From contig JAYKKT010000037.1 of assembly GCA_036023115.1 (NCBI GenBank), positions 4,602,501 to 4,666,500 on the forward strand: a stretch of 64,000 nt of DNA, read 5' to 3'. Position 1 is the stretch's first letter. Every line of letters begins with the position of its first letter. The position numbers and the translations under genes are program-made. Below the pieces are notes generated by a model. The model did not search any database. It saw only the letters and a program-made list of their open reading frames with translations, and was not told the DNA's origin. Shown here in pieces: positions 16,213-28,410 of this stretch. The DNA comes from Brasenia schreberi. Taxonomy: Eukaryota > Streptophyta > Magnoliopsida > Nymphaeales > Cabombaceae.

Positions 16213-18926
16213 TATTGCTCGTTCTGCAAATAAATCTACCCTAAGATAGCATAAATAAGGTCTGTTTTGGCCTAAAGCGAATAATTTTTTGAAAGTATCT
16301 AATAATTAGTTGCAACAAATTAAATTGAATCGGCCAAATCAAAAGGGAAAAGCCATTTTAGAACCATCAAGACTCAATAAACCTTCTCCAAAAATGTCAA
16401 AGAAAAGGATGAAGAAGAACTCTCCCCTTCATATTTAAGTATTATTATTATTAATTAATTCGTCTTGCCATCTTTACAAGTGTCCAAACCACCTTAATCT
16501 TATCTTTTTGGTTTCATTTCTCCATTCCAACGTCAACATCTAATTTTAATAACAATATTATTAGAATCCCGTCTTTTCTTGTGTGACAACACATCCACCT
16601 TCCATTGATTACCTTCCTTGATTTGACTCTCCAATATTTTGCACTCTAGATTGCGAAGCTTTTTACAATTTAGATTTCGTAGACCCGAATCAGGAACCGT
16701 TTCGATTCATACATGAAGTATCAAACTATACCTCACACCCTCTCTTTTAACAAAAAAAAATATAAGATTCTTGAATTCAACCATCAAGGAAAGGGGCAAA
16801 GGTACATGAATCTAAAACCTCTTAGCTCTCAATTCCACTAAACCCCTTGATTTGAGAATCTCAAATCAGGCATAAAATTATGAAAAATTAATTACTTCAT
16901 ATGTAAGTCAAACATTAAATTATATCAATGAGAATCTTAATAAATCCTTGGATTTAGCAAAGGCAAAGATCTCACATCAAAGTCACAAGAACACATTTGA
17001 TATCCATGTCTAAGATCCGGTATCGGAGGTTTCGAAAATAATCGGCTCGAAACCGTCTCCCTTTCCATGTTAGCAGCAATCCGACTCGGTGCACGACGAG
17101 CCGAAAGAGCCTATACAAAAAAAAGGACATGGCTAAGAATGAAATGTAGATTGAATTGCAAATCTGAATTTCTTTTCTAAGACCTTTGATCTCCCTTGGG
17201 AAATCCAATTATTTCATATCCACTCTCTTGAAGAAATAGTATTTGAGATCCATGAATGGATCCGTGATCCAAATCCAAACAACCTACTAACCCACTATTT
17301 GAGATTTTGCACACTCGAGAAAAGATTATATGTTTAAACGAGCAAGTAGGGCAGACTTCTTGTTACCCAAAACTCGAGCTTTCTTATTGAAAACACTATC
17401 TGAAAAGGAGAGAACGTAGCTGTAAAAACACAAACTTTGTCCAATTTTTTCCTATTAATATTTTTTATTAGCATGCTCAATAGGGGTGTCACCGGGTAAA
17501 TCCCGGTCTTAATCAACGTAAGCCACCGGGCCTCGCTCTACTCGAATGGTGCGATGTGAGATTTGAACCATTGCCTTGAACATTCATGCATGATTTATGT
17601 AAACCAAGGTTTTTAAGATCATAGACCCTACATAAGATCCCATAAGGTTCCAACGAGCTTGACGATCATGAGATCGACATGGGAATTTAAAGATCCTACC
17701 TAACTTCCATTGAAAAAATAGTATTTGCATACATATAATATATATAATAATAATCGAATATGAATCATGAAATTCATATGTAAGAAAATATTTTTCATAC
17801 TGTATGGTTGAATGATCTTGATAACCAGACCCTAAGGCAGTGTTTAATTGTGAGGCTAGGACAACGGGAATGGAATCTCCGGTGAGAGTTCTAGCGGTCC
17901 ACCCGTAGGGGTGAGCTGTTGATGGGCCTTGTAATATGACCTTACTTTTTACTGCATGCCGAGGCCCATATTTGGTTACGTAGGGGTGAGCTGTTGGTGT
18001 GCACCGTCTTGGTGTGCACCGTCATCTTCCACCTCTTGCACAGCCCTCCGCCACCTTCCTCTTGGTGGTAGAAACATAGCTACTGGAGACAACTTTTGTC
18101 AGTACACATTACACAAGTTATAATGATAAAATACATTTATGAAATTACGTTATTTGTAATACACTATTGAGAATGGAAGATGTGGGAATGGTTTCGCCTT
18201 GGTTAACATAAAAAGAATGTGCAATGAAAAAAGGAAAAGTTCACTTTTGTATCATATAGTTTGTGAAATTATTATTACTTTATTGTAACATGTTTATATC
18301 ATGAAGTCAAAGTATAAATGCCTAATCAACTCAAAATTATTAAAAAATACTAATCACAATAATGTGTTGCCATGTCAACGTGCTATATTAAGAGAGAGAA
18401 AAACAATGTTGCCTATTGATCATTATGTGTTATAATGGTATAAACCACAAATCACTAAAGTATCATAAGAACCTATAAAGTGTTGAAATGATTTCGCAAA
18501 CAAAGAGTAAAAGAACGGGTGGGAAATCCTTTTGGATTCCACCAGTAAATATGCTTCCTCCCTCTCACTGTGAGGCAATGACAATGGTGGTGACAGCTGC
18601 CACGTGGTGCAAAGTTAACCACTAGCATTTAGCATTCTTTCACTATCAAGTCTCTCTCTTTTTCTCTCTCTCTCTCCTTTCCAAAATAAGTGAGAGAAGT
18701 AAGAGAGATCTTTTTCGTATAATGGTAAAGGTTATCCTTGTTAAATGGAGAGAAGAGAGATCTTCTCCCTTCCACAACTTTCCTCACTCTTTTTGCTTCA
18801 CCTTCCACTAGAGATAACATATGTCTAGTATGAATATTGTAGTATTTTCCGAGCTAATGCATCAAATCCATTGAAAAAGTGTGAAATTAAATTCCTCAAG
18901 GGAGAGTCCATCTAACAATATACTTG

Positions 18927-18930
<4 letters not shown>
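16213..18930. other. No gene supported
   Basis: AT-rich DNA with short open frames on both strands that have no recognisable domain. 18650-18790 is CT-rich with GAGAGA/ATAAT words. Nothing else could be identified. Confidence 0.5.

Positions 18931-18972
<42 letters not shown>
18931..18972. repeat. (TA)n microsatellite
   Basis: Uninterrupted TA run of about 40 bases. Confidence 0.95.
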
Positions 18973-18976
<4 letters not shown>

Positions 18977-19399
18977 AAATCTGTAAATACAAAAGCATGG
19001 ATGAAATAAAAAATATTCTTATACATTAAATGATTTTTGTTTTATTACCTCAATCATTCATCTTTTTGATAGAGTTGAGATGATAAAGTGAAATTGAGGA
19101 TGAATGAAGTGCACACGTGAACTATTCTCTCTCTCTAAATTATTTCATAAGAATTTACTCAGCATACCAAAGTATGAATAAGTAAGCTATCTATCTGAAC
19201 TTTTTCAGTGCTGCGTGGTTGAATATCAGAAACCAATAAACGGACCAGCATAATTTCTTTCTTTAAAGCATATTATCCAATTCTCAATTTTAAAAGAATA
19301 TAAGGTAGCTTCGTCCATCATAACACTTGTCATTGCAAGTTTTTTTCTTTTACGATGTAATATCCATTATTGAGAATTTGTTCGAAAAGAAGATGCACA

Positions 19400-19555
19400 A
19401 CTAAACAGAACCGCTGGTTTTTTATTCCAGTTCTATGAAAAATGGAACCAAAACCAAACCAGGTCTTCTTTGATTCTGGATCTGGTTTAGAAGGTTAGTG
19501 GCCCGGGACAATTCTGATTGAAACCGCCTGACCGGTTTCGAACCGGGCATGTCTA
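19400..19555. repeat. ACCGGTT-rich dispersed repeat, one end clear
   Basis: Interior GAACCAAAACCAAACCAGG and right end CGAACCGGGCATGTCTATC, which matches the GGACATGTCTATC end of the 44715-44930 copy. Confidence 0.4.
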
Positions 19556-19759
19556 TCATTATGGCATCAATCGTTATTCAAAAAGAGGGTATATGAGCAC
19601 CATTACTAATTAGAGTAAAAAAAAAAAAACTTTTATGATCTACCTTTAAAAAGTATCAGTCGAAATCAATAAAACATAATCTTACCTTTTCAAAATAAAA
19701 TATATTATAGAAAATCGAGATGAATAAAGACTAAGAATCCATGTAATTGACCCGAATAA

Positions 19760-19864
19760 CAGGGCAGGGCGCTTTGACGCCCTTACTCCTCATTGAGAGT
19801 TCGACTCACGGAGGTGCATGTGTGTGTTAGCTTCTGGTCTTCCTCTGCAAGCAAAAAAAAAAAA
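19760..19864 (+). mobile_element. tRNA-derived SINE-like copy
   Basis: Has the B-box GAGTTCGACTCACGG, the body GTTAGCTTCTGGTCTTCCTC and a 12-base A-tail. The 5' part (GGGCGCTTTGACGCCCTTA) is a degenerate tRNA-like region. Confidence 0.7.
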
Positions 19865-19865
19865 C

Positions 19866-21995
19866 CATGTAGCAAAATTTACTTGGGTATTATTTTGTTT
19901 TCAGTTAAAAATACTGAATTCGTATTTCAAAAAACATGGCTAGATATATAACTATGAATTAACAAATAATAAATTAAAAAGCAAAAAATATAAATATAAA
20001 ACACAACGGGGTGGGGTTGGCATATATCATTATTTCTTATTAACAAGAGGCGTTTCAATAGGCCAGCAAAGCGGCTTCTATGTGACGGAAAAACCGTGAA
20101 GCTTTTGGCTTTTAACGTGCCACGTGGACAGAGGCAACGCCCTTGCATTGAAAAGATAACGACGTCAGTCAGGGCCACGTAACGGTGTAATCCAGGGAGA
20201 GTCGTGTTCCTTTTGGCTACAAACGGACGAGAATACGGATAAAGGCATATCCACAGACGGCGGTATTCTCCAACGGTTACCCGTTAACGTCTTCTCTCAC
20301 GGAAGGCTTCGTGCTCCTTCGGCGGTGTCTACCTGCCGGTATGTACGACATTATACGAACATCCTGTAACACCAACTAGATGACACGAGAAAAATAAGCC
20401 GTGTTGAGTTGTTATTGCCTTCAACATGACCCGAACACAAAATACTTGTAGCTGTAACACGATAACAGCCTAGACTGACACAACCTAAAAGGACCCACTT
20501 CATTAGCGAGTCAACTTCCGATCGAAGATGAAGTTCCAATGCAGTAAAATCAAAGCAGCCCTAAGGATGTAATGCATCAAACCTGGATTTGAATCTGAAT
20601 GCAAACCCGGTCCTTATCTCGTTTCCCTCGACACGATCCGCTTTGGGTCTCACCTTAATTAAATAAATAAATGTATTTATTTATCAGAAACCAAGACCAC
20701 CACATAATTCAGCCTCCTGGTCCCTAGGTGGAGTGGGTCAGCTGGAACTACCAATTTGGGGTAGGTCATGGAGCTACTTAATTATTAAGAAGTGGACCAT
20801 ATGAATGTGGGTCCGGGTCTGACCCAAAGCTAAGGCTGGAAAGCTGATTTCTGTTTTGTATATATTCTAAAGGCATCTCCAGATTTCTCAATGGGTTAAT
20901 CCTGATCCAAACTGGCATTGTCAAGGGTTGAACAAACTCAAATGTGTGTGTGTGTGTGTGCATGCGCCTGTGCGTGAATAATAAGGATGTGAGTAGTTAT
21001 ATCAGATTATGAACTTAATTTAGTGTTAATATGTTGCGATATCGAACCTAACCTTTTATAAATTTATACTCCTGTCGAGTTTCGGTTTATAGGTCGAATT
21101 GGATCCTAGTGAGATCAAACTCTGGCTATAGCATATTCAACTTAAAATTGTTAGTGTTCTGTTTGTAAACTTATTTGACCCAATCCGCACCGTATATCAG
21201 TGCTTTAGGGATCAGAATAGAATCATGCCCTCCTCTCTTTGTGGTGGTACTAACAAAATTTTATGCATACTTTTTATAATTCCATGACATCCAGGAACAA
21301 TGGCATTTTAGATAGTGATATGTGATTCTCAAACTGCCATGAATATGTCACAAGCTTCGCTAATATGGGCGATAATATGCTAATTTAGATGCCAATATGC
21401 TCTTATTTAGGGATAAAATTCTCATATAAGATATGGATGAGAGCATATATCATAATATATATGTACCAATATACGTTGATTGCATAAGGCTGTGCTTTAT
21501 ACATATAGATAAAGATCGGTGGCAGAAGTTGTAAGGATTAATCGAGTTGGTTGTTGGAACACCAATATCTCACACATATTAGCATTCACTAATGCAGACC
21601 GTTGGATGAGATTTAAATCAATGACGTAGATACGTGAATAGGTAGCTTGGTTCAACTTGTGGTAAACTTGCTCATTTGTGGTCCGCGATCCAAACGAGCC
21701 AAACACCGTGTGTTCAGTTCTTCGGCTTGCGCCGTATTAGTACAATATACATATATGCTGGGAACCATGTAATCAAACTAATTGGGTAAGAATAATGCAA
21801 TTAATTGCTCAAACCTTACTTCTACAAGAAAATTGTGTACAAAGCAAATATTTTACTTAAACTCATTACTATAAAGTTAAACATTACAATGAAATTAACA
21901 TGTTAGGAGTTAAGATTAAGATTAAGATTAGTTATGTAAGTTCACTATTCAAATGAAAGAGGTTGACTAGCACCAAACATTAATAGCATAGGAGA
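19866..21995. other. No gene supported; contains an ACGT-rich promoter-like patch
   Basis: 20040-20345 is richer in GC and carries a palindromic G-box CACGTG at 20121-20126 with further ACGT cores. It is followed by CTGCCGGTATGT, which looks like a splice donor. No coding exon could be joined to it. A (GT)n tract is at 20944-20960. The remainder is AT-rich and unassigned. Confidence 0.45.
20121..20126. promoter_or_regulatory. G-box (CACGTG)
   Basis: A perfect palindromic G-box in the context GTGCCACGTGGACA. ACGT cores nearby include GACGTC (20161) and CCACGTAA (20175). Such sites bind plant bZIP/bHLH factors. No gene is attached, so function is unproven. Confidence 0.35.
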
Positions 21996-22003
21996 AACTT
22001 CAT

Positions 22004-22284
22004 TAGGGATACAAATGGGGCGGGTTGGAGATGGGTTTCCCTTAAACGAGCCCCAACCCGAACTTTAACAGGATGGCTATGGGTTCAGGTCCAACAGGTG
22101 CCAGGGCAGGTATGGGAGAAAAGCAGGTCATATGTATGTGTTATACATGTATTTTTCGTTCAGGTACAGGTTGGGACAAATATCAGATCAGGGTATCATA
22201 TCCCATATCTGATCGGGTTGGGTATTTTCGGCCTCATTTGGGTAGGGCCAGGTTGGCTGGGTCCGGTCAATATTGCCATTCCTC
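22004..22284. mobile_element. hAT-type MITE with 8-bp target duplication
   Basis: Perfect 8-bp direct repeats AACTTCAT flank the element (21996-22003 and 22285-22292). Ends are inverted relatives: TAGGGATACAAATGGGGCGG on the left and, reversed from the right, GAGGAATGGCAATATTGACC. The 281-bp interior has GGGTT/GGCC-rich words and no transposase. Confidence 0.8.
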
Positions 22285-22292
22285 AACTTCAT

Positions 22293-22396
22293 ACACGTTA
22301 GCTCTAACTCCAACCTCAAAGGTGGGGTTCGATTCCTGGGGTGTACATGTGTGGGTGTGTATTAGGCTTCAGCCTCCCATTATTTAAAAAAAAAAG
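22293..22396 (+). mobile_element. tRNA-derived SINE-like copy
   Basis: A truncated tRNA-like 5' half (TTAGCTCTAACTCC), the B-box GGTTCGATTCC, the body TTAGGCTTCAGCCTCCC and a ten-base A-tail. It directly abuts the target duplication of the preceding MITE. Confidence 0.7.
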
Positions 22397-22590
22397 AGAT
22401 TATGATTCACATAAAATTGTAAGAAAGAACTTATTTCCAAGCCGAGGGCTGTTTAATGTGAAGAGTTGCACTGTGGAACGTAAAATTTGAAACGTTCTAT
22501 GGTCCTTTACAAATAGCTGATTAATTGGGCTTGAATAGATAAATTTCTCTTACCTAATATGCAGAGAGATCATATTTATTATACTCCCTC

Positions 22591-22969
22591 GCAGAAATGT
22601 CAAAATAGGCCTGGCCCTGTGTGCCGAGCCAGTGAGTATCAGGCCCATATTTGAAGCAGGGTTATAGGTTCATTGGGTATTGGATCGAGTCTATAAGACC
22701 AGATCTGAATCTGTTTAAAATTCAAATCCAACCTTTGTATTTCAAGTTTCAACAAGACATATACACATATAATAAAAGAAATATATGTATACATTTAATA
22801 GAAAACTAAACATATATATTGTATATATTTACTATTTATATGTATATATATTAATGTACATATATATACATGTAATTGAAAAACTATATATATATATATA
22901 TATATGTAGTATATATACATATACATATATATATATATATATATAATTTGAAAAACAATATAATATATA

Positions 22970-23008
<39 letters not shown>

Positions 23009-23211
23009 TAAGAAACTATACATGTAACAAAGAAAAGTTTATATAAATGTAATAAAAAAACTATATATAAAAACATATATTTTTATATGTGGGCAGGACC
23101 AGAACTTTAGCGGCCCATAAAAAATGTGGGCCAGCGGACCCGGCCTACATTTTCGCCTTCTCACAAGAGCTGGGGCCAGGCCAGCTCAGCCTGGCCCATA
23201 TTGACATCTCT
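22591..23211. mobile_element. hAT-type MITE with 8-bp target duplication
   Basis: Direct repeats ACTCCCTC (22583-22590 and 23212-23219) flank a 621-bp element. The left end GCAGAAATGTCAAAATAGGCC and the reversed right end AGAGATGTCAATATGGGCC are inverted relatives, a common hAT end type. The middle (22755-23080) is filled with (TA)-rich microsatellite sequence, and both flanks of it carry GGCC-rich words. Confidence 0.8.
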
Positions 23212-23686
23212 ACTCCCTCATCTTCAAAGGAGTATATTCTTTCATATTTCATTAATTTGTCAACCGAACGATGCACATCTTTTGACGAACAATAATCAGA
23301 TTCAATTTATTTTTATATTGCAAGGATTATTGTTCAAAGTTCAACCACTTGGTTTGTCCTCGTACGACTTTAAGGTCGTGCTCGTGTTGGGATTGTTTCA
23401 GCTTATTGAGCTAGAGAGATAATAAAGAGAAGGAGAGAGAGAAAGAGAGATTGGAACATGTTCACTACTGACATTGCCCACTCATAATCATTTTTAAGAA
23501 GCATGAATGTAATAATATTGTTCTTTGCATTTTTAAAATTATACTTATGCTATAAAAAAGTAATAGATAAAATATCAAAAGTGAGCATGAATTTAGTTTT
23601 CCTATATACATACCTTTATATATTTATTTATATTAAACATGTTCATCACCCTCAAAGGCTCAAACTAAACCTCATCAATTACACCT

Positions 23687-23775
23687 GACTATGAGGGTTT
23701 CCTAACAAGTTGAAGGTCATGAGTTGGACAGGTCAGGTGGGCGTCTGATTTCAACCTTCTCATCGTAAAAAACAG
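23687..23775 (+). mobile_element. tRNA-derived SINE-like copy
   Basis: Contains AGGTCATGAGTTGGACAGG (a B-box variant) and the body TTCAACCTTCTCATCGTAAA with an A-rich tail. Confidence 0.55.
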
Positions 23776-24082
23776 AAGAAAAACTTGTCATTCAGTTTAT
23801 ATATATGATGTGCCAATTAAACCAGTAGCATTTGTATCCATATATATATATATAAAGTATATAATATGCATATAACTTTGGAAACGTAAGTCAGAAAGGA
23901 CAGCTTCATCTTACTGTATATTTTAATCAATATATTTGTCATGAACGAGATTGTTGTTTAGCTCAGCAATAGTGGCCCACATGCCGACCATTGAAAGATT
24001 GAAAAAAATACTGTCAAGTTTTGGGCCGAGTGTGCTGTGTCTTCTGTGAGACAATTTCCACCCACTTAATTGTCTAAACAAA

Positions 24083-24184
<102 letters not shown>

Positions 24185-24384
24185 GAATCCTACCTTGTCA
24201 CATTTTCATTTATATCTATCCATTGCTTTTTGGTAGAATGATTGTAATTTAAAAAGTTTAAAGATTTTCAAAAAATAACGAATAACAATGGTCGGGTATC
24301 AGTCAGCAGTAAAATGAATGGCGGGTAAGATCTAATATATATGTGTGTCGAACATAGTTCTCACTACTTCTCCTTTACATTTTT

Positions 24385-24655
24385 GAATTAGGATAGACAT
24401 GATCTGTCCTGATTACCTCGGTACCTAGAACAACCAGTTTTGGTTATGGTTCTTGAACTCATAAAAAGTTTAAAAAAATACATTTTAAAGAAAACTTTTA
24501 AAAAATTCTAGAACTGACAGCTTGACACTGTCGGTTCCGGTTTTGGATTGGTTTTGGTTTCATGAAAAGCAGAACTTGAACCAAACCGAGTCCTATTCTA
24601 GGTCAGGTTTCATCCAATTCCTAGACCGCATCGGTTCCGTTTGAAACCAACATGC
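24385..24655. repeat. ACCGGTT-rich dispersed repeat
   Basis: The interior has CGGTTCCGGTTTTGGATTGG and the ends read TAGACATGATCTG and, reversed, GGCATGTTGGTTTC. It fits the family seen at 14389 and 63209. No matching target duplication was found. Confidence 0.4.
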
Positions 24656-24660
24656 CAATT

Positions 24661-24661
<1 letters not shown>

Positions 24662-24719
<58 letters not shown>

Positions 24720-24783
24720 CAAACAGACAAGTGTAACTCTCTCTCACACATACACAGACACAAAAGTACATACGTATATAAAA

Positions 24784-24871
<88 letters not shown>
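24662..24871. repeat. Microsatellite cluster (TA)n ... (AC)n(TA)n
   Basis: (TA)n at 24662-24717, (AC)n at 24786-24814, then (TA)n to 24871. Open frames here encode only Tyr-Ile and His-Thr repeats and are not genes. Confidence 0.95.
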
Positions 24872-24873
<2 letters not shown>

Positions 24874-24891
24874 GTTAGCCAAAAGCCTAAA

Positions 24892-24942
24892 AATATTTGA
24901 CCCCATCTAATATGGGAAAAGGCTTAGTTGTTGTTGTTTGTA
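24892..24942 (+). mobile_element. RTE-type LINE tail, very short
   Basis: TTTGACCCCATCTAATATGG, then GAAAAGGCTTAGTTGTTG, matches only the last ~45 bases of the LINE at 41402, with a TTG tail. It sits directly after a (TA)n tract. Confidence 0.75.
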
Positions 24943-26167
24943 TATATACATATATGGGTTAGTTTCAAGGCTTACTAGTTAGATGAGCAATTTTGTCTTT
25001 CCATTGCAGCCAACTTCAATTAAATACGATCATCTCCAAACCGCAGAAGGAGTTTTTGTTTGTTTGTGCTGTAAATGTGCGGTCTTGTTCGATTATATTT
25101 ATAAGGCCTTACATAATGAAACATTAACTTAGGCGCCAATTTTAATATATGAAATTCATATAGTTGCTTGTCCTGGTGATTTTTGTTTGGCCAGGTGACC
25201 TGTTGCTCATTGTGCAACTATGGTTTTATAATTTTGTTCTCATAGATCTGTTTACCTTCTATTGAATCCAAATCCAAGCCACTTGCATTTCCAATACCCA
25301 ATAACAAAACCAAACCTCCTCCCACACTAAATCCAAATCATGTTATATTGTTTCCTTACAAACACTTGCATAATGGCCAATATCAAACATGCCATTAAAT
25401 TAAGTGCCAACCAAAGGACATAAAAAGCCACATAACCAAGTCTATATGAGCACTTAATCTCGAGTTCTTTAAGCCACCACCCTTTTGATATGTTCTGGGG
25501 GTGGTTCGGTTCCAGTGGCGGTTTGGGTCTGGTTCCATATCATCTGCCAAAAACAATTAGGTAGATGATATGGAAGATAGAATCCATATATATTGCATGA
25601 CGTGAATCGTGATTCATCATCAATCGTAGTCTTCATTTTATGAATGTAGATAATTTATGCATGTCATGCTCCAGAACCAGAACTTTATCGAAATTTAAAT
25701 AGTAAAATTAATTAAAATCTCACTGTGATATTTGTACATGCGCTCCAAGTAGAGGGATATTTCTCCAGCTAGCTATAGGTGGCTGGTTTGGACTTAGCCC
25801 GGCTGGTTGAACCAGACCCAAACTGCCCCTAGAACTGGTAATGAGTGAACCGGACCTCTTTGGTTCCGGTTTTACATATAAGGGAATCCGACTAGAATCA
25901 GTGATTCCAATCGTACTTTAGTTCTGGTTCCAAAATCCCACATTGATCTCACGGATTTTTCGAATAAAACCAGTACCAAATTGCAATTGGAACCGTAGTG
26001 GAATTGAATCCAGAAACTGAAGGAGCCTGTTTAGTTCTTGGTTCTAAATTCAGCTCACACACACATATACACAGAAGGCTTGGCCCGTTTGGTTCTAAAT
26101 TGAGAATTGAACATGCATTGGAAGTTTGAATATTTTGTCCTTGCTATCGCCACCATTCTGCCATTCG
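24943..26167. other. No gene supported; ACCGGTT-type repeat at 25500-26100
   Basis: 25500-26100 repeats GGTTCCGGTT / AACCAG words of the dispersed family. 25020-25250 is AT-rich with a short open frame lacking domains. Confidence 0.4.
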
Positions 26168-26262
26168 TTCAGAGGAGAGGCTGAAGCCATATGCACACCC
26201 TGGGTATCGAACTCAAGTCGACCCCAAAAGAAAGCCTGCGTCCATGCCAACTCGAATGATAC
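26168..26262 (-). mobile_element. tRNA-derived SINE-like copy
   Basis: The minus strand carries the B-box-like GAGTTCGATACCC, then GGCTTCAGCCTCTCC, the same body as other copies. Confidence 0.6.
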
Positions 26263-26589
26263 ACACTCAAAAAAAGATCGACTTGCCTCCTTGTTGACCT
26301 GCTTTTGACACAAAAGTGAAATTGTTGGCCTTCACGCCCATCCAAAGCGACTCGACAAAGGAGTGATGGTTAAGTTTACCTTCTTTCTCATAACACGATA
26401 CCAACACGAAACTGCCACCCCTGGAAATGAGAATATAACCAACAAGAAAGACGCACATAGAATTGTGAGATACGGGCCCCACACTTAATTTTCTGTAATT
26501 GGATGATAGATTTGGGTGGGCCCCATTAAGTGATCTCAGAACTTGAGGATGAAACGTAGCTGACGTGGAAGATAGAATCAAGGTGGTGG

Positions 26590-26676
26590 TATATTGTCAT
26601 TTTTCATCATCTAGTTATATTCTGGAAGATAGATTCCACGGTGCTATATTATCATTTTTTCATCATCTAGTTATAT
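26590..26676. repeat. Short tandem duplication (about 54-bp period)
   Basis: TATATTGTCATTTTTCATCA with CTAGTTATAT is repeated about 54 bases on, with minor changes. Confidence 0.85.
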
Positions 26677-27354
26677 TTATACAATTTGGTGGAAGCTAAG
26701 CTTCCGAATTTGGATTCAAATGGATGACACGAGAATCATTGCATGTTGATGACCTAAGCACAGGACTTCATCTCTTGAAATGAAAATGTCACTCTTAACT
26801 AGCTCAGGGATTGTATGAACCGGATCAAAATTTGGTATATATCAAATCCAATCCACACTTTCCGCATGGATATGGATCTGGATCCCTAAAGAAATATGGA
26901 TATGCCTCGTCTGTCGATATTGACTTCTGATTTATTCATATCGGCTTCTTCTCAACTAAGATGGTCATCAACGGGGCCCTTACATTGGTGGAACCTTTCA
27001 TGTGGAACCGGTACTCCAGGTCTTGGTTCCAGATGAAGAACATGAAGTACCGACGTAAACTGGAAAGGAGAGTCACGCCCCATAGCATAGTGTTCTAGGC
27101 CTAAAAGTTCCATGAGTTCCACAAGATCCACTATGCAAACAGGCTTTAAGTGTGGACTTAATGTTGAACATTTTTCCCCACGGTGTACTGATCAATGCCT
27201 CAAGGATGGTTTGGTTAAGATGAGTAACTAAAACGTGAAGGTTTTCTCAATGCTCTAATGCCCAAGATTGACACGGACCAAAGAGTCTTGTGATGTGACA
27301 ATTATCAAATAAAAAGAAAAGGAAGTGTATATATATATATGTGTGTGTGCATAA
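26677..27354. other. No gene supported
   Basis: Unassigned moderately AT-rich sequence. A (TA)n(GT)n tract lies at 27329-27349. Confidence 0.5.
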
Positions 27355-27507
27355 AGGTAGTGGTAAATGTTCAAACTCCCTCAATACCCAAATATACTCA
27401 AACATCCCCACCACTTTATTACATTAACTGATCATTAAAAAGATTGAGCAATTGAGATGATAAATAAAATTTAAGCATGGATGGTGTTTGACCATTTACC
27501 ACTACCT
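27355..27507. mobile_element. MITE with 22-bp inverted ends
   Basis: Left AGGTAGTGGTAAATGTTCAA and the reversed right end AGGTAGTGGTAAATGGTCAA differ at one position over 22 bases. Length about 153 bp. The interior has no coding capacity. Confidence 0.75.
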
Positions 27508-27521
27508 CTATTATATATAAT

Positions 27522-27722
27522 ATAGGTAGTTCTAAATGTATAGTAAATAGTACATCAACATCTCGGTAGAAATGTTAGTTAAAAAGTAAAAAATGTGATC
27601 GTACTTTTGTATATCGCATTGAATACATTTTGTTTTATCATCTCAAATATTGAATGGTAAAGATGCTCATGCACGATATGCATCTAAATTTATTATGCAT
27701 TTTGAACTACCTATATATACAC
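27522..27722. mobile_element. MITE related to the preceding one
   Basis: Left TATAGGTAGTTCTAAATGTA and the reversed right end TATAGGTAGTTCAAAATGCA are near-perfect inverted ends. It shares GGTAGT..TAAATG with the element 15 bases to its left. A further single end, read in reverse, lies at 48607-48631 (AAGCAGTGGTAAATGCTC). Confidence 0.7.
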
Positions 27723-28038
27723 ACATGTTTCTACTTTAAAGTGGTTGGATGTTTCTCTTCCTCCCAGCTTACAATGAGTAAGTCTAGTCCTTGATCCTTG
27801 AATAGTGAAGTGTATGTTATCAATTAATTAGAACAGTGTACCTAACAAACCCGAGATGGAAACCGAGTTCATGCCTAACGAGCAAAGCCTTGGTGCACCT
27901 CCACCATCTTCTAATTGTAGATGAGAATGTCCGAATGCGAGTGTTCGTGAGGAATATTAAAGCAAAATCAAACTCTACCATATATATATAAAGTTTATAT
28001 GTTTATGTCCATATAAATCTATGTATATATATATGTAT

Positions 28039-28124
28039 GAGTTTTATAACCTCATATATATAATTTATATACTTATATAAAGAGTTTTATAACCTCATAT
28101 ATATAATTTATATACTTATATAAA
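28039..28124. repeat. 43-bp tandem duplication
   Basis: GAGTTTTATAACCTCATATA with the following ATAATTTATATACTTATA is repeated exactly with a 43-base period (28039 and 28082). Confidence 0.95.
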
Positions 28125-28290
28125 GAGTCGTAAATGCATAATGTCTTTTGGTTTACAAACAGCTCCACCATTCGGCCTTTGAAATCAATAGTGGAGATTT
28201 GAATTAAAAGTATTGTTGTACTGGTTTAGTTATCCACCATTGATCTGAAAAATCAAATTTTCAAATCCATTCTATGAAGTTTTATATATA
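28124..28290. repeat. Partial MITE-like repeat
   Basis: GAGTCGTAAATGCATAATGT and the following CTTTTGGTTTACAAAC match, in reverse, the right end of the element at 31876-32130. Confidence 0.5.
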
Positions 28291-28311
28291 TATACACACA
28301 CACACACACTT

Positions 28312-28410
28312 GTGTATATGTAACATGTAAAGTAGCCGCACATAGGACTCAACTCGGTAGGTTTGGGAGAAGCAAATGTCAAATTGTCTAATTTAAGTCG
28401 GCTAAAGACT
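28312..28410 (+). repeat. Dispersed repeat, copy 1 of an inverted pair
   Basis: TGTGTATATGTAACATGTAA and ATAGGACTCAACTCGGTAGG recur, inverted, at 32665-32757. About 50 of 54 bases agree in the core, with weaker similarity beyond. Confidence 0.7.

Noticed and set aside
16972..17516. Minus-strand frames of 60-78 codons
   Set aside because: No conserved domain, no splice context and no neighbouring exon that would join them.
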